Positions 52,914-63,410 are shown, counted from the stretch's first letter. The stretch: 64,000 bases of DNA from Gammaproteobacteria bacterium (GCA_013373545.1 JABXHQ010000082.1:1-64000), one strand, 5' to 3'. Notes: a model not told the origin generated them from the sequence alone. Numbers and translations: made by a program.

Positions 52914-55271
52914 ATGAAACGTCGTATTTCTCGGCGTGGAAGGGGCGCTAACCTTCTGCGTCGTTGCCGACAATTGGTGATTACCTTAGCGTTTTTGGTA
53001 GTCGGCTTTTGGTTACTCGACAAGTTATTTCCATTGCCGAGCTTTGCAAAACAGCAGCAGTTTGCGCAAGTGATTACCGACCGCTATGGGCAACCACTTC
53101 GAGTGTTTGCTGATGACAATGGCGTTTGGCGTTATCCAACGGATCGCGCACGGGTGTCGCCATTTTATATTGAAGCGCTGCTTGGTTATGAGGACCGCTG
53201 GTTTTACTCTCATCCGGGTGTTAACCCGTTGGCTCTGTTGCGTGCGGTATGGCAGTGGATTCAGTATGGGCGTCCGGTATCCGGCGGTTCGACGTTAACG
53301 ATGCAAGTTGCGCGTCTTCTCGACCCTCACGACAAAACTATTTCTGGTAAAGTGAAGCAGATGTTCCGTGCTTTCCAACTAGAGTGGCACTTTTCCAAAG
53401 AAGAAATTTTAACTTTGTACCTTAACCATGCTCCTTTTGGTGGCACGATTGAAGGCGTTGAAGCTGCGAGCTATGCGTATCTTGGCAAGTCTGCAAGCGA
53501 TTTGTCGCGTGCAGAGGCCGCTCTATTAGCGGTGTTACCGCAGTCGCCCTCTTATCTTCGACCGGATCGTTATCCCGACCGCGCGCAGCAAGCGCGCAAT
53601 AAAGTATTGAATCGACTACGTGACTTGAAAGTGTGGAGTGCCGAGTCAGTGGCCGATGCAAAACAGGAACAGGTTTTTGCACATTACCAAGGTAGCCCTA
53701 TGGTGGCGCCGTTGTTGGCGCGTCGATTACACCAAGTTGAGGGGACGCGGCGAGTCATTCAGACAACCCTTGATGGCGGTCTGCAACTCGAGCTCGAACA
53801 GTTAGTACGCGATTATTCAGCGTCACTAGCCGCTAGCATGTCGGTTGCCATGTTGGTCGTCGATAACCGGAATATGGAAGTGTTGGCCTACATCGGTTCT
53901 GCGGATTTTAGTGATCCATCACGCTATGGACATGTCGATATGGTCACCGCGCAGCGTTCGCCAGGCTCAACCTTAAAACCATTTTTGTTCGCACTCGCAT
54001 TGGACCAAGGCATTATTCATGAACAATCCATGATGCTCGATGTGCCAGCTGACTTTAATGGCTATCGCCCAGGCAATTTTGTGCCTGGCTATAGCGGGAT
54101 CGTTTCGGCGCGGTCGGCATTGCAGCGTTCATTGAACATACCGGCGGTTCAGTTATTAGATGAAGTCACTCCGGCTCTGTTTTATTCACAGCTTTCTCAA
54201 GCCGGAATTCAGCTTAGCCTGCCGCACAATTCGACGCCCAATTTAGCCATGATTCTAGGCGGTGTCGGAACTTCGTTAGAGGATTTGGTGAGCGGCTTTG
54301 CGAGTTTTGGTCGGCAAGGCAAGGTTGGCCGCATACGGCTACACCGAGACCAAGCTGTGGATTTCGTCGAACGTCCTTTAATGAGCGAAGGCGCCGCTTG
54401 GGTCACGCAGAATGCCTTACGCGAGGTTGCATTGGGCGCAAGCAGTGAAGCTTTTGCCGTGAAGCGAGAACAAACCATTGCCTTTAAAACCGGAACTTCT
54501 TACGGCTTTCGTGATGCGTGGGTATTAGCTGCCAGCGCCAATATTACTGTGGGTATTTGGGTGGGACGTCCGGATGGAACACCAGAAGCGGAAAATTTTG
54601 GTCGCAATTCTGCCGTACCTTTATTGCGTAGCGTTTTGGCCTTGCTCCCTGCGGACGCTTTAGCCGCTCCGGCACGGCCTACAACAGTTAGCACTGCAAC
54701 TATTTGTTGGCCGTTGGGACGTACCGCATCGGTGCAGCAACCCAATTGGTGTTATGAACGCAAACGCGCTTGGTTGATCGATGGCACGGCGCCACCGAGC
54801 TTGCGCGGCCCGCTATTAAATGACTGGGCCAGTTACTTGCAAAATGTTCAAGTTAATCAAGCGGGTAAGCGAGTCACTCCGGATTGTCAGGCGGTGCATA
54901 AGACACGGGAAATTGCGCTTTGGCCCAGAGTGGCCGAGCCTTGGCTAGCCAAGTCGCAGCGCAGCGCTGCTTTGTTACCACCATGGGCTGAAAATTGTCA
55001 GCCACGTAGTCAAGCGGCAAAAATTAAAGTAACCGGGATCCAGCCTGACAGTGAGTATTACTTTAAACGTGGCACTACGGCTCAATTGCAAGTGCAAGCG
55101 CAAGGGGCCGAAGGTGAGCTACATTGGTTTTTAAATGGACGCTGGCTTGGTAAGACATTTGATGAGCATGAGCAGCTTGTTGAGTTAACCGCGTCGGGAC
55201 CGATGCGGCTGTCAGTCATTGATATGCGCGGCGAAACCAGCGCCATCGAGTTTCAGTCTAAATTTGAATAA
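52914..55271 (+). CDS. pbpC: penicillin-binding protein 1C
   Basis: Bifunctional murein synthase, 785 residues (E. coli 770). An N-terminal membrane anchor (about 22-40) is followed by glycosyltransferase GT51 with catalytic Glu93 in GYEDRWFYSHPGV and GGSTLTMQVARLL. The transpeptidase domain has STLK (Ser352/Lys355), then SLN (RSLNIPAVQ) and KTGTSYGFRDAW. The C-terminal BiPBP_C domain (about 690-785) is present. Coupled to the macroglobulin gene. Confidence 0.95.
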   Translation: MKRRISRRGRGANLLRRCRQLVITLAFLVVGFWLLDKLFPLPSFAKQQQFAQVITDRYGQPLRVFADDNGVWRYPTDRARVSPFYIEALLGYEDRWFYSHPGVNPLALLRAVWQWIQYGRPVSGGSTLTMQVARLLDPHDKTISGKVKQMFRAFQLEWHFSKEEILTLYLNHAPFGGTIEGVEAASYAYLGKSASDLSRAEAALLAVLPQSPSYLRPDRYPDRAQQARNKVLNRLRDLKVWSAESVADAKQEQVFAHYQGSPMVAPLLARRLHQVEGTRRVIQTTLDGGLQLELEQLVRDYSASLAASMSVAMLVVDNRNMEVLAYIGSADFSDPSRYGHVDMVTAQRSPGSTLKPFLFALALDQGIIHEQSMMLDVPADFNGYRPGNFVPGYSGIVSARSALQRSLNIPAVQLLDEVTPALFYSQLSQAGIQLSLPHNSTPNLAMILGGVGTSLEDLVSGFASFGRQGKVGRIRLHRDQAVDFVERPLMSEGAAWVTQNALREVALGASSEAFAVKREQTIAFKTGTSYGFRDAWVLAASANITVGIWVGRPDGTPEAENFGRNSAVPLLRSVLALLPADALAAPARPTTVSTATICWPLGRTASVQQPNWCYERKRAWLIDGTAPPSLRGPLLNDWASYLQNVQVNQAGKRVTPDCQAVHKTREIALWPRVAEPWLAKSQRSAALLPPWAENCQPRSQAAKIKVTGIQPDSEYYFKRGTTAQLQVQAQGAEGELHWFLNGRWLGKTFDEHEQLVELTASGPMRLSVIDMRGETSAIEFQSKFE

Positions 55272-55441
55272 TTATTGCGCTGCAGCGAATATTGCAAAGG
55301 CATGATATTGTTAACTCATTGATTTATAAAGACTTGTTGTGTTGTGTGCTTTGCGGTAATTAAAAAGATTGTGTTCATTCCTAAATTTGATATGTTCAAA
55401 GGATAAACAAAATAAGACGTATAATTAAAAGTGGGTAGAAC

Positions 55442-55768
55442 ATGCTAGAAACAATCCTTGCGGTATCCGCAGCCGCCACAATGATGGCGCTTTATCAAGG
55501 CTTCAGGGGTGGTTTTGAATATTTAAATCAAGCACGACTTGAAGCGAAGGCGAATATCGTGACCGCGCCGATTTGGTTACAGCTGTTAATGTTGGCGGCG
55601 TTTGCCGTTGTCATTGGCGAGCTAGTGTACATTTGGAACAGTCAGAATTGGTTAGTAGCGTTGGCTATTACAGTCGGGACATTTATGGTTTCGGTCTCTC
55701 TCAAAATGCTATTTATGCCACGAAGCGAGAGTCGATTTTATCAAAAAGTTTTTGGCGAATTATCGTAA
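55442..55768 (+). CDS. small membrane protein of unknown function
   Basis: 108 residues with probable membrane helices at about 2-20, 43-63 and 68-92, and a basic C-terminus (PRSESRFYQKVFGEL). I do not recognise the family. GTGGGTAG lies upstream of ATG. The reading frame overlaps the most distant start of the next gene and ends 46 bases before a strong terminator that lies within that gene. Confidence 0.65.
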   Translation: MLETILAVSAAATMMALYQGFRGGFEYLNQARLEAKANIVTAPIWLQLLMLAAFAVVIGELVYIWNSQNWLVALAITVGTFMVSVSLKMLFMPRSESRFYQKVFGELS

Positions 55769-55802
55769 CCGGGTTTTAGTGCAAATAATCAATAATAATA
55801 AA

Positions 55803-56444
55803 ATGATTCAAACAGGCGGGTTTACCCGCCTTTTTTTTGTCCTATGGCTAGGTTTTGCTGGCTGTATGCACGGCGCATCAACGGACATTGATGCTCATCT
55901 CACGCGAGATAACGCGTCTGCAGAAAAATTGTTAAGAGCCGCTTATGCTCGTACTCAAGTGTCGGTGGTTTATGATGGTCAATATCAGCGGATTGATTAT
56001 CCAATGGGGGATGTGCCGAATAATATTGGCGTGTGCACCGATTTAATCATTCGTACTTATCGCCAGCTCGGCATCGATTTGCAAGTAAGAGTGCACGAGG
56101 ATATGCGCAATCACTTTGCACAATATCCGAACTTATGGGGAATGACTCAGCCAGATCGCAATATCGATCATCGGCGCGTTCCCAATCTAGAGCGATTTTT
56201 TTCTCGCTATGGTGTTACCCTACCCTTGAGTTCGCGGGGTGAAGATTATCGACCTGGTGACATCGTGACTTGGCGCTTAGCGAATGGTCTTCCCCATATT
56301 GGTTTAATCAGTGCTGACTTGGCCAAAGATGGGAAAACACCTTTAGTTATCCATAATATCGGCGCTGGGCCGCAACTTGAAAACAGCTTATTTGAGTTTA
56401 CTATCGTTGGTCATTTTCGCTATTTTCCTGAGCCAAAAGAGTAG
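55803..56444 (+). CDS. DUF1287 family exported protein
   Basis: 213-residue secreted protein of the DUF1287 family (NlpC/P60-like amidase relatives). The predicted signal MIQTGGFTRLFFVLWLGFAGC may be cleaved as a normal or a lipoprotein signal. The core has YPMGDVPNNIGVCTDLIIRTYRQLG (residues about 60-85), with a Cys in GVCTD. DYRPGDIVTWRL and PHIGLISAD contain the likely catalytic His. Start choice is uncertain: TTG 55752 lies inside the upstream gene and ATG 55803 has no good ribosome site. A terminator lies within codons 5-12. Confidence 0.75.
   Translation: MIQTGGFTRLFFVLWLGFAGCMHGASTDIDAHLTRDNASAEKLLRAAYARTQVSVVYDGQYQRIDYPMGDVPNNIGVCTDLIIRTYRQLGIDLQVRVHEDMRNHFAQYPNLWGMTQPDRNIDHRRVPNLERFFSRYGVTLPLSSRGEDYRPGDIVTWRLANGLPHIGLISADLAKDGKTPLVIHNIGAGPQLENSLFEFTIVGHFRYFPEPKE
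55815..55838 (+). terminator. intrinsic terminator overlapping the DUF1287 signal-peptide codons
   Basis: Perfect stem GGCGGG/CCCGCC with a TTTA loop, followed by eight Ts. In the DUF1287 frame these bases read GGFTRLFF(V), so the T-run also encodes hydrophobic residues. It would end transcription from the upstream small membrane-protein gene. Confidence 0.85.
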
Positions 56445-56470
56445 CGTTTCAAATTTTCTCAAACCGATTA

Positions 56471-56800
56471 TTAACCAGCGTACATAACTCGATAAGCGTA
56501 AAAAGCGATTGGAGCTGCGATGATAAACAGCGACCAATTAATCCAAATCATGGGCTTTTTAATATTGCGCCAGCTAAAATAAAATATCATTGGTAACATT
56601 AAAAACACGGCAATTGTGGACAACAAATAGTACTTAGCGGCTTTGGCAATTCCGATTAGCACAAAGCCAAGTACAACAGGGATCCCCGCCTTTTTATCTT
56701 CAAGCATTGAGTAAAAAATAATAAGTCCCAAGGTAAGTGCTGCGGTAGCTGTACATAGGGCAAAAACCAAGCCCCACTGACTAAATTCTTCAGGTGTCAT
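56471..56800 (-). CDS. small hydrophobic membrane protein of unknown function
   Basis: 109 residues with four predicted membrane helices (about 9-30, 38-56, 58-76 and 84-104) joined by short loops with basic residues (DKKAG; WRNIKKP). I do not recognise a family and see no catalytic motif. It is convergent with the DUF1287 gene and divergent from the DUF3820 gene. Confidence 0.68.
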   Translation of the reverse strand: MTPEEFSQWGLVFALCTATAALTLGLIIFYSMLEDKKAGIPVVLGFVLIGIAKAAKYYLLSTIAVFLMLPMIFYFSWRNIKKPMIWINWSLFIIAAPIAFYAYRVMYAG

Positions 56801-56917
56801 ATAGATGCATTTTGTTGCGATGATTTGGGGTATTATACCGTGCTGGCGCGGCGCTGCGAAATAGAAACATTGACTCGGATCAAAGCCTCAAGCGGCTATC
56901 AAGAAGAAGACTTAACT

Positions 56918-57154
56918 ATGTTGGATGACCCCAAGCTAATTGCACAAGCAGTTAATCAAATAATGCCTTTTGGCAAATATGCCGGTAATGCACTGATCAA
57001 TTTACCAGAGCCTTACTTAGTTTGGTTTAAGCAAAAAGGCTTTCCACAAGGGATGTTAGGACAGCAATTGGCCCTTATATATGAAATTAAATTAAACGGA
57101 CTAGAGGCCCTTGTGCGGCCATTACTAACTGCGAAATCAACCGCTCATGACTAA
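56918..57154 (+). CDS. DUF3820 family protein
   Basis: 78-residue protein close to E. coli Ype[23 protein letters not shown] is the family core (residues about 14-35), followed by [20 protein letters not shown]. Also annotated as a putative quorum-sensing-regulated virulence factor; the real function is not known. ATG 56918 starts the family match; the frame is open further upstream. It overlaps yaiI by 8 bases. Confidence 0.85.
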   Translation: MLDDPKLIAQAVNQIMPFGKYAGNALINLPEPYLVWFKQKGFPQGMLGQQLALIYEIKLNGLEALVRPLLTAKSTAHD

Positions 57155-57602
57155 GATTTGGGTGGACGCCGATGCCTGTCCAAAAGTAATAAAAGCCATT
57201 TTGTATCGTGCGGCTGAGCGCTGTCAGATCGAGGTGATATTGGTCGCGAATCAAAGTTTGACTGTTCCGAGCAGTCGTTTTATTAAAACATTGCGAGTGT
57301 TAAAAGAGGTAGATGCGGCTGATCAAGAAATTGTTCAACGGTTACTCGCGAATGATTTAGTGATTACCGATGATATTCCGATGGCAGCTGAGGCGATTGC
57401 AAAAGGTGCGATTGTGTTGCGGCCGCGCGGTGAATGGCTTACGCAGGCGAATATCGGCGAGAAACTGTCGTTACGCGACTTTTTTGATGTAATGCGTGGC
57501 GCCGGGGTTGAGTCGGGCGGTCCTGCTGCTTTCTCAGGCCAAGACCAGGCTGCTTTTGCCAATGCCCTCGATGGCTGGTTACAAAAACAAACTCGCACTT
57601 AG
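57147..57602 (+). CDS. YaiI/YqxD family (DUF188) protein
   Basis: 151 residues, PIN-like fold. The motifs [13 protein letters not shown] at the N-terminus, [15 protein letters not shown] and [13 protein letters not shown] are diagnostic of YaiI/YqxD. The conserved Asp residues would bind metal, so a nuclease role is suspected but unproven in the family. ATG lies in the end of the DUF3820 gene, so translation is probably coupled. The end overlaps the FGGY kinase gene by 4 bases. Confidence 0.92.
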   Translation: MTKIWVDADACPKVIKAILYRAAERCQIEVILVANQSLTVPSSRFIKTLRVLKEVDAADQEIVQRLLANDLVITDDIPMAAEAIAKGAIVLRPRGEWLTQANIGEKLSLRDFFDVMRGAGVESGGPAAFSGQDQAAFANALDGWLQKQTRT

Positions 57603-59155
57603 TAGAGCTGTTTAAGGTAGCGATAAAAGGGAGCAAGCTTGCGGTACAGTCGCCGATAAACCGATTGATAAAGTTTGTGATACAAAGGTGTTACGGCAGA
57701 ATTTGGTTCAATCCGACGCTCGATACGGCACATGTTGCTTACTGCTTCAGGGTAATCGTTATAGATTTGCATCCCCACGGCAATGTTAATCGCTGCGCCG
57801 AGCCCTGAAGTTTCATGCGTGTGCGGAACCAATACCGGAAGATTAAAAATATCGGCGGTGACTTGGAGCGCGGTTTCACTTTGTGCGCCTCCGCCCGAGA
57901 CAAATAGCTCAACGACTTTACGGCCGCTGCGTTTCTCCATCTTTTCTTTGCCATCTAATAGACCAAAGGCGATGCCTTCGATCAGTGCGCGATACATATG
58001 GGCACGTGTATGGCCATCGTGAAAACCAATAATAGCACCCCGCGCTTCGGGTCCAGGGTAACGTACGCCTGGGCTCCAATAGGGTTGCAACATTAAACCG
58101 TCCGCGCCTGGCGGAATCGTACTTGCCTGTTGATCGAGAACGGCTTCTGTACTGATCGAGTTTTCCGCAGCTTGCAACGCTTCTTTATGTGCGAACTGTT
58201 CTTTAAACCAGCTAACCATCCAATATCCGCGGTAGATTTGGTACTCACATGTGAAGTAATCCGGTATTGCGGCAGGATAAGGTGGTAAATATCGGATTGG
58301 CTCAAGGTATCGTGTCGATAACATGTTAAAGGTGGCGGTTGTGCCATAACTAATTTGGCCTTGATGCTCCCCGAGAGCGCCACAGCCAAGTGTCTCGCAT
58401 GCCTTATCTGCAGCTGCCGCTATGACCGGTAGGTCTGGTGGCAAACCGCTTTGCTTGGCCGCTGCAGCGGTCACCCGCCCGAGTGTGCCGCCGACTTTTA
58501 CCAGTTGCGGTAACTGTTGCGGATCTATCGGACAAGCTTGCCACTTCCAATCACTGCTTTTAGCCCACCGTTGACGCTTGTAATCAAAGGGTAAATAGCC
58601 CACTTGTGCGCCTACTGAGTCTTTGAATTGACCGGTCAATTGGTGAGTTAAATAGCCCGAAAGTAACAGTATTTTGTCACTCCGCTCGACCACTTCGGGT
58701 TGGTACTGACGCAACCAGTTGATCTCGGCATTTTGTAAAAACTGTTGCACTGTTGCATTAACGCCAGCCAATTTAAATGCTAAACGCCACCACCACTTTA
58801 TTTCGGGCAACTCAGTGGCTTGCCGCTGATCCATCCACACGATCGCTGGCCGCTGTGGCTCTCCCTCTCGATCAACGCAGATAATCGTTGCGCGCTGGGT
58901 GGTAACCGTCATGGCAATGATTTTGTCGCGGTCGACTCCAGGGAGCTGCCACAGCTTTTGACAAGCACGGCAGGTTGAGTCCCAAAAGTAGTGAGCATGG
59001 TGCTCAACCCATCCGGGTTGATCGCTAAAATATCCTTCAAGAGGAACTTGAGACTTTGCAATCAGATTACCAAATTGATCAAAAATCAAGGCGCGGACCG
59101 ATTGGGTACCACAATCAATAGTTAATAGTTGATGTTGGGGGGTAATGCTCGACAC
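57599..59155 (-). CDS. FGGY-family carbohydrate kinase
   Basis: Sugar or polyol kinase of 518 residues with the two ASKHA halves: [20 protein letters not shown] at the N-terminus and [26 protein letters not shown] in the C-terminal half (FGGY signature 2 type). Substrate cannot be assigned; no sugar transporter or isomerase is adjacent. The start is GTG at 59155, the only start ahead of the core. It follows a terminator T-run with no ribosome site. Confidence 0.88.
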   Translation of the reverse strand: MSSITPQHQLLTIDCGTQSVRALIFDQFGNLIAKSQVPLEGYFSDQPGWVEHHAHYFWDSTCRACQKLWQLPGVDRDKIIAMTVTTQRATIICVDREGEPQRPAIVWMDQRQATELPEIKWWWRLAFKLAGVNATVQQFLQNAEINWLRQYQPEVVERSDKILLLSGYLTHQLTGQFKDSVGAQVGYLPFDYKRQRWAKSSDWKWQACPIDPQQLPQLVKVGGTLGRVTAAAAKQSGLPPDLPVIAAAADKACETLGCGALGEHQGQISYGTTATFNMLSTRYLEPIRYLPPYPAAIPDYFTCEYQIYRGYWMVSWFKEQFAHKEALQAAENSISTEAVLDQQASTIPPGADGLMLQPYWSPGVRYPGPEARGAIIGFHDGHTRAHMYRALIEGIAFGLLDGKEKMEKRSGRKVVELFVSGGGAQSETALQVTADIFNLPVLVPHTHETSGLGAAINIAVGMQIYNDYPEAVSNMCRIERRIEPNSAVTPLYHKLYQSVYRRLYRKLAPFYRYLKQLY

Positions 59156-59213
59156 AAAAAAGCTCAGACGTTATTTTTCGCTAGAGAATAACAGAAAAAT
59201 AGCCGTCTGAGCT
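59156..59213 (-). terminator. long terminator hairpin between prlC and the FGGY kinase
   Basis: On the minus strand AGCTCAGACG pairs with CGTCTGAGCT (59204-59213 with 59161-59170). An inner 8-bp stem (59172-59179 with 59194-59201) sits above a small bulge, with a 14-base loop. Six Ts follow and end against the GTG of the kinase. Confidence 0.8.
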
Positions 59214-59227
59214 AACTTGAGTTTTAG

Positions 59228-61282
59228 CTAAATGCCAATGCCGGAGTGTCGGAGGAGTGGTTCCACTTGTGGTTCGCGGCCTCGAAATTCAGTAAATAAT
59301 TCCATTGCTGGTTTAGAGCCACCGCGTTCAAGAATCGCTTGCTTGAAAGCGCGTCCAATTGCAGGGTTAAAAATACCTTCTTCCTCAAAGCGGCTAAAGG
59401 CATCGGCACTCAGCACTTCCGCCCACTTGTAGCTGTAGTAACCTGCACTATAGCCGCCGGCAAATATGTGTGAAAAAGAATTCTCAAAACGATTCCATGA
59501 TGGCGGAATAACCACTGCTACTTCAGCGCGAACACGATCAAGAACCTCTTTAATATTGATTGGTTGATCTGGCGTTTGACTGTGTAAGTGGAAGTCAAAT
59601 AAAGAAAACTCCAGTTGCCTTACCATCATCATCGCTGATTGAAAGTTCCGCGCCGCGATTAGCTTTTCTCGCAAATTATCCGGTAATGGATCGCCGGAGA
59701 GATAGTGTCCTGATAATTGCGCTAATCCGGCCTCTTGATAACAGAAGTTTTCAAGAAACTGACTTGGCAGTTCAACTGCATCCCACTCTACCCCATTGAT
59801 GCCACTCACACTTAAATAGTCCACTTGGGTGAGCATATGGTGTAAGCCATGACCAAACTCATGGAACAGTGTGACTACTTCATCATGCGTTAATAGCGCT
59901 GGTTTATCACCCACTGGTGGATTGAAGTTACAAGTTAAAAAGGCTACCGGTTTTTGCAAAGCGCCATCGGCCTGCTTAAAGCGACTGCAGTAGTCAGCCA
60001 TCCAGGCGCCACCGCGTTTGTTTTGGCGCGCGTAAAGATCGAAATAAAATCGCGCGATGCGCTCGCCAGAGTTTGATTGAAGTTCAAACAAGCGCGCATC
60101 TTGATGCCAGCGATTAAAATCATCGGTAATTTCGACAATGGTAACGTCAAATAATTGTTGTGTGATGCTAAACAATCCTTTGAGTACGGTGTTGACGGGA
60201 AAATAAGGACGCAACTCTTCATCAGAGACACTGAATTTTTGCTCCCGTAATCGTTCGCTGGCAAATGCAATATCCCATGGCTCTAATGTCTCGATGGCTA
60301 AGGTGTCGGCTGCAAAATCGGCGAGTTCCGCGAGTTCCTGCTGTGCCTGTGGCTTTGAGCGCGCGGCTAAATCTTGTAAAAATGCGATTACCTGCTGTGG
60401 CGTATCGGCCATTTTGGTTGCCAATGACAATTCACTGTAACTGTTAAAGTCTAATAAATTAGCTAACTCGCGGCGCAACTGAATGATTTCTTGCATAACG
60501 GGCGCATTGTCGAACTGACCCTCATCGGTAAGCTCAGACGCTCGAGTGGTATAGGCCCGGTAAACTTCTTCGCGTAATGCGCGGTTTTGTGCGTGGCTCA
60601 TAACGGCGTAATAACAGGGGAACTCAAGGTTGATTAATGCACCGTCAAGATCCTGCTGTTTAGCATTTTGTTCCAGCAGTGCTAAAGCCGACTCGGGTAA
60701 TCCTGCAAGCTGTTCAGGGTCGGTTACCTGTTTCTGCCAAGCCATTGTTGCATCCAATATGTTTTGTTCATATTTTGATGACAGCTCCGATAACTTTGCT
60801 TGAATTTCACCATAGCGCTGCTTTTTCTCCGGGGGCAATGACACCCCGGCTAAGTCAAACCCGCGAATTTCATCAGTTAAAATTTTAACTTGAGTTTCAT
60901 CGAGCTGAAGTTCTTCGCGGCGTTGGAAAAGGGTTTGAATTTTTTCATAAAGCGTTTGGTTTTGTCCGAGCCAAGTGCTGTACTCTGACAGCAGCGGTAA
61001 ACAACTGTCATAAGCCGCACGCAACGGCTTTGAGTTGGTAACCGCATTCATATGCGATATTGGGGACCAACGCTTATCGAGCATATTGCCGAGCGTCTCG
61101 AGTGGCAACATTAAGTTTTCCCAAGTGACATCGTCAAGATCGCTGAGTAGCGCTTCAATTTCACTGCGCGATTGTTGCAAAGTCTGCTGAACAGCGGGCT
61201 GAATCTGTTCGGGTTCGATCTCATCAAATGGCGGTAAGTCGTAATCAGTTAAGAGTGGATTGTGCGCGTTAGTTGCGGTCAT
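59228..61282 (-). CDS. prlC: oligopeptidase A (M3 metallopeptidase)
   Basis: Cytosolic zinc peptidase that degrades signal peptides and other oligopeptides. 684 residues (E. coli 680). The zinc motif is HEFGH (His474/Glu475/His478) within VVTLFHEFGHGLHHML. The block GVEWDAVELPSQFLENF and the end GFSAG-like AGGYSAGYYSYKWAEVLSAD are typical of the family. Divergent from gorA. Confidence 0.95.
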   Translation of the reverse strand: MTATNAHNPLLTDYDLPPFDEIEPEQIQPAVQQTLQQSRSEIEALLSDLDDVTWENLMLPLETLGNMLDKRWSPISHMNAVTNSKPLRAAYDSCLPLLSEYSTWLGQNQTLYEKIQTLFQRREELQLDETQVKILTDEIRGFDLAGVSLPPEKKQRYGEIQAKLSELSSKYEQNILDATMAWQKQVTDPEQLAGLPESALALLEQNAKQQDLDGALINLEFPCYYAVMSHAQNRALREEVYRAYTTRASELTDEGQFDNAPVMQEIIQLRRELANLLDFNSYSELSLATKMADTPQQVIAFLQDLAARSKPQAQQELAELADFAADTLAIETLEPWDIAFASERLREQKFSVSDEELRPYFPVNTVLKGLFSITQQLFDVTIVEITDDFNRWHQDARLFELQSNSGERIARFYFDLYARQNKRGGAWMADYCSRFKQADGALQKPVAFLTCNFNPPVGDKPALLTHDEVVTLFHEFGHGLHHMLTQVDYLSVSGINGVEWDAVELPSQFLENFCYQEAGLAQLSGHYLSGDPLPDNLREKLIAARNFQSAMMMVRQLEFSLFDFHLHSQTPDQPINIKEVLDRVRAEVAVVIPPSWNRFENSFSHIFAGGYSAGYYSYKWAEVLSADAFSRFEEEGIFNPAIGRAFKQAILERGGSKPAMELFTEFRGREPQVEPLLRHSGIGI

Positions 61283-61388
61283 CGATAATTCCTATCATTG
61301 TGTTCGAGCATTCACCAGTGAAAACTCATCCATTATCCCCTAAACTATGGGCTATTTCGTCAGTAACAAGAGACATTAAGGAAAAAAG

Positions 61389-62738
61389 TTGAGTATATAT
61401 GACTTTGATTATTTAGCGATTGGTGGCGGCAGCGGTGGTATTGCGTCGGTGAATCGGGCTGCCATGTATGGCAAACGTTGCGCCATTGTGGAAGCAAATG
61501 CGCTCGGCGGTACCTGTGTGAATGTTGGTTGTGTGCCGAAAAAAGTCATGTGGTTCGCCGCTCATATTGCTGAAGCGATTAAATATTCAGCTGATTATGG
61601 CTTTGCCGTCGAGCAAAAGCATTTCGATTGGTCGTTAATGACCAAAAATCGTGACGCCTACATTCAACGTATTCATCAATCTTATGAGAATGTGCTTGGT
61701 AAAAACAAGGTGACGGTGATCCCTGGATTTGCGCGATTTGTTGATCGTAATACGGTGGAAGTGAACGGCCGCCAAATTACCGCGGAACATATTTTGATTG
61801 CTACCGGAGGTACTCCGACGGTCCCATCGTTACCGGGTGCAGAGCTAGGCACTGACTCAGATGGATTTTTTGCATTTAGCGAACAACCAAAAAAAGTAGC
61901 GGTGGTTGGAGCTGGTTATATTGCGGTTGAAATTGCCGGTGTGCTCAATGAGCTGGGTAGTGAAACCCACTTGATAATTCGGCATGATAAGCCTTTGCGA
62001 CAATTTGATCCGATGTTGTCAGACACCCTGCTTTCGATCATGTTAGAGAAAGGACTCCACGTGCATAGTAATAGCACCCCGAGTGGGCTTGTGGAATCGG
62101 AGCATGGTATTACCGTAGAACTAGAAGATGGCGCGCAAGTTGGCCCTGTTGATGAAGTCATTTGGGCTATTGGCCGCTCGCCACAAACCCACAACTTAAA
62201 TTTAGCGGCGGCCGGTGTTCAAGTGGATGAGCAAGGATTTATTGTCACCGACGCTTATCAAAATACTAATGTTCCTGGTATTTATGCTGTGGGGGATAAC
62301 ACCGGGCGCATTGCCTTGACTCCGGTTGCAGTGGCGGCTGGACGGCGTTTATCTGAGCGGCTGTTCAATTCGAAAACGAGTGAAAAACTTGATTATACCG
62401 ATGTGCCTACCGTGGTGTTTAGTCACCCTGCGATTGGTACCGTTGGCTTGACTGAGGCAGAAGCTCGTGCCGAATTTGGTGACTCTGTCGCTGTTTATAC
62501 TTCGAGCTTTACTGCGATGTATTCAGCGGTAACACAACATCGTCAGCCGACCAAAATGAAATTGGTGTGTGTTGGAGATGACGAACGAATTGTCGGCATT
62601 CATGTGATTGGTGAGGGAGCAGATGAAATGCTACAAGGCTTTGCTGTTGCGTTGAAGATGGGGGCAACTAAGCAGGACTTTGACAATACGGTGGCGATCC
62701 ACCCAACCTCAGCAGAAGAGTTCGTGACAATGCGCTAA
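61389..62738 (+). CDS. gorA: glutathione-disulfide reductase
   Basis: NADPH-dependent flavoprotein that keeps glutathione reduced. 449 residues (E. coli 450). FAD site [18 protein letters not shown], redox-active Cys43/Cys48 in [19 protein letters not shown] site [14 protein letters not shown], and the dimer-interface HPTSAEE with His438/Glu443. Start is TTG at 61389 with AAGGAA upstream. Confidence 0.95.
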   Translation: MSIYDFDYLAIGGGSGGIASVNRAAMYGKRCAIVEANALGGTCVNVGCVPKKVMWFAAHIAEAIKYSADYGFAVEQKHFDWSLMTKNRDAYIQRIHQSYENVLGKNKVTVIPGFARFVDRNTVEVNGRQITAEHILIATGGTPTVPSLPGAELGTDSDGFFAFSEQPKKVAVVGAGYIAVEIAGVLNELGSETHLIIRHDKPLRQFDPMLSDTLLSIMLEKGLHVHSNSTPSGLVESEHGITVELEDGAQVGPVDEVIWAIGRSPQTHNLNLAAAGVQVDEQGFIVTDAYQNTNVPGIYAVGDNTGRIALTPVAVAAGRRLSERLFNSKTSEKLDYTDVPTVVFSHPAIGTVGLTEAEARAEFGDSVAVYTSSFTAMYSAVTQHRQPTKMKLVCVGDDERIVGIHVIGEGADEMLQGFAVALKMGATKQDFDNTVAIHPTSAEEFVTMR

Positions 62739-62808
62739 GGTTTTTGTTGCTTGCTGTTTTGCAGCAAAGGGTTAAAATCGCGCAATAGCTTTAATTTTCG
62801 GACAGAAT

Positions 62809-63345
62809 ATGAACATACGCCCATTTGAAAACTTCCAACCTCAGCTCGGTCAGCGAGTCTTTGTCGATCCCACCGCGTTAGTGGTGGGACAAGTCACTAT
62901 TGGTGATGACAGCTCAATCTGGCCGATGGCGGTACTGCGCGGAGATGTGCATGCGATCGCGGTGGGCGCACGCAGTAGCATTCAAGATGGTGCGGTGTGC
63001 CACGTCACCCACGCCAGCCATTACAATCCAGATGGACATTCTTTGATTATTGGCGATGATGTAACTGTAGGTCACAAGGCGATGTTACATGGCTGTCAAA
63101 TTCATAATGAAGTGCTGATCGGTATGGGGTCGGTGGTTATGGATGACGTAGTGATCCACTCTAATGTGGTGCTTGGCGCCAACAGTGTGGTACCACCGGG
63201 ACGTGTACTCGAAGGCGGTTATCTTTGGGTTGGCTCTCCCGCACGTAAAATTCGGGCTCTAACAGAAGAGGAAATCGCTTTCTTTAAATACTCAGCCGAC
63301 AACTATGTAAAGCTCAAAGATCGCTACCTGACCAGTCATACTTAA
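62809..63345 (+). CDS. yrdA: gamma-carbonic anhydrase family protein (YrdA-like)
   Basis: Left-handed beta-helix protein of 178 residues made of hexapeptide repeats. His residues of the metal site occur in the expected places: VCHVTHASHYNPDGH and DVTVGHKAMLHGC. It is close to E. coli YrdA, for which carbonic anhydrase activity is uncertain. Ends with the usual helix IAFFKYSADNYVKLKDRY. Confidence 0.92.
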   Translation: MNIRPFENFQPQLGQRVFVDPTALVVGQVTIGDDSSIWPMAVLRGDVHAIAVGARSSIQDGAVCHVTHASHYNPDGHSLIIGDDVTVGHKAMLHGCQIHNEVLIGMGSVVMDDVVIHSNVVLGANSVVPPGRVLEGGYLWVGSPARKIRALTEEEIAFFKYSADNYVKLKDRYLTSHT

Positions 63346-63410
63346 TTCGCCCTTTTTCCTTTCTTAATTTCAACTACACTTTAAAGCGGGATTAACAGTA
63401 ATGGAACATC

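Noticed and set aside
62751-62767. TTGCTG/CAGCAA hairpin after gorA
   Set aside because: A short stem without a following T-run; not supportable as a terminator.
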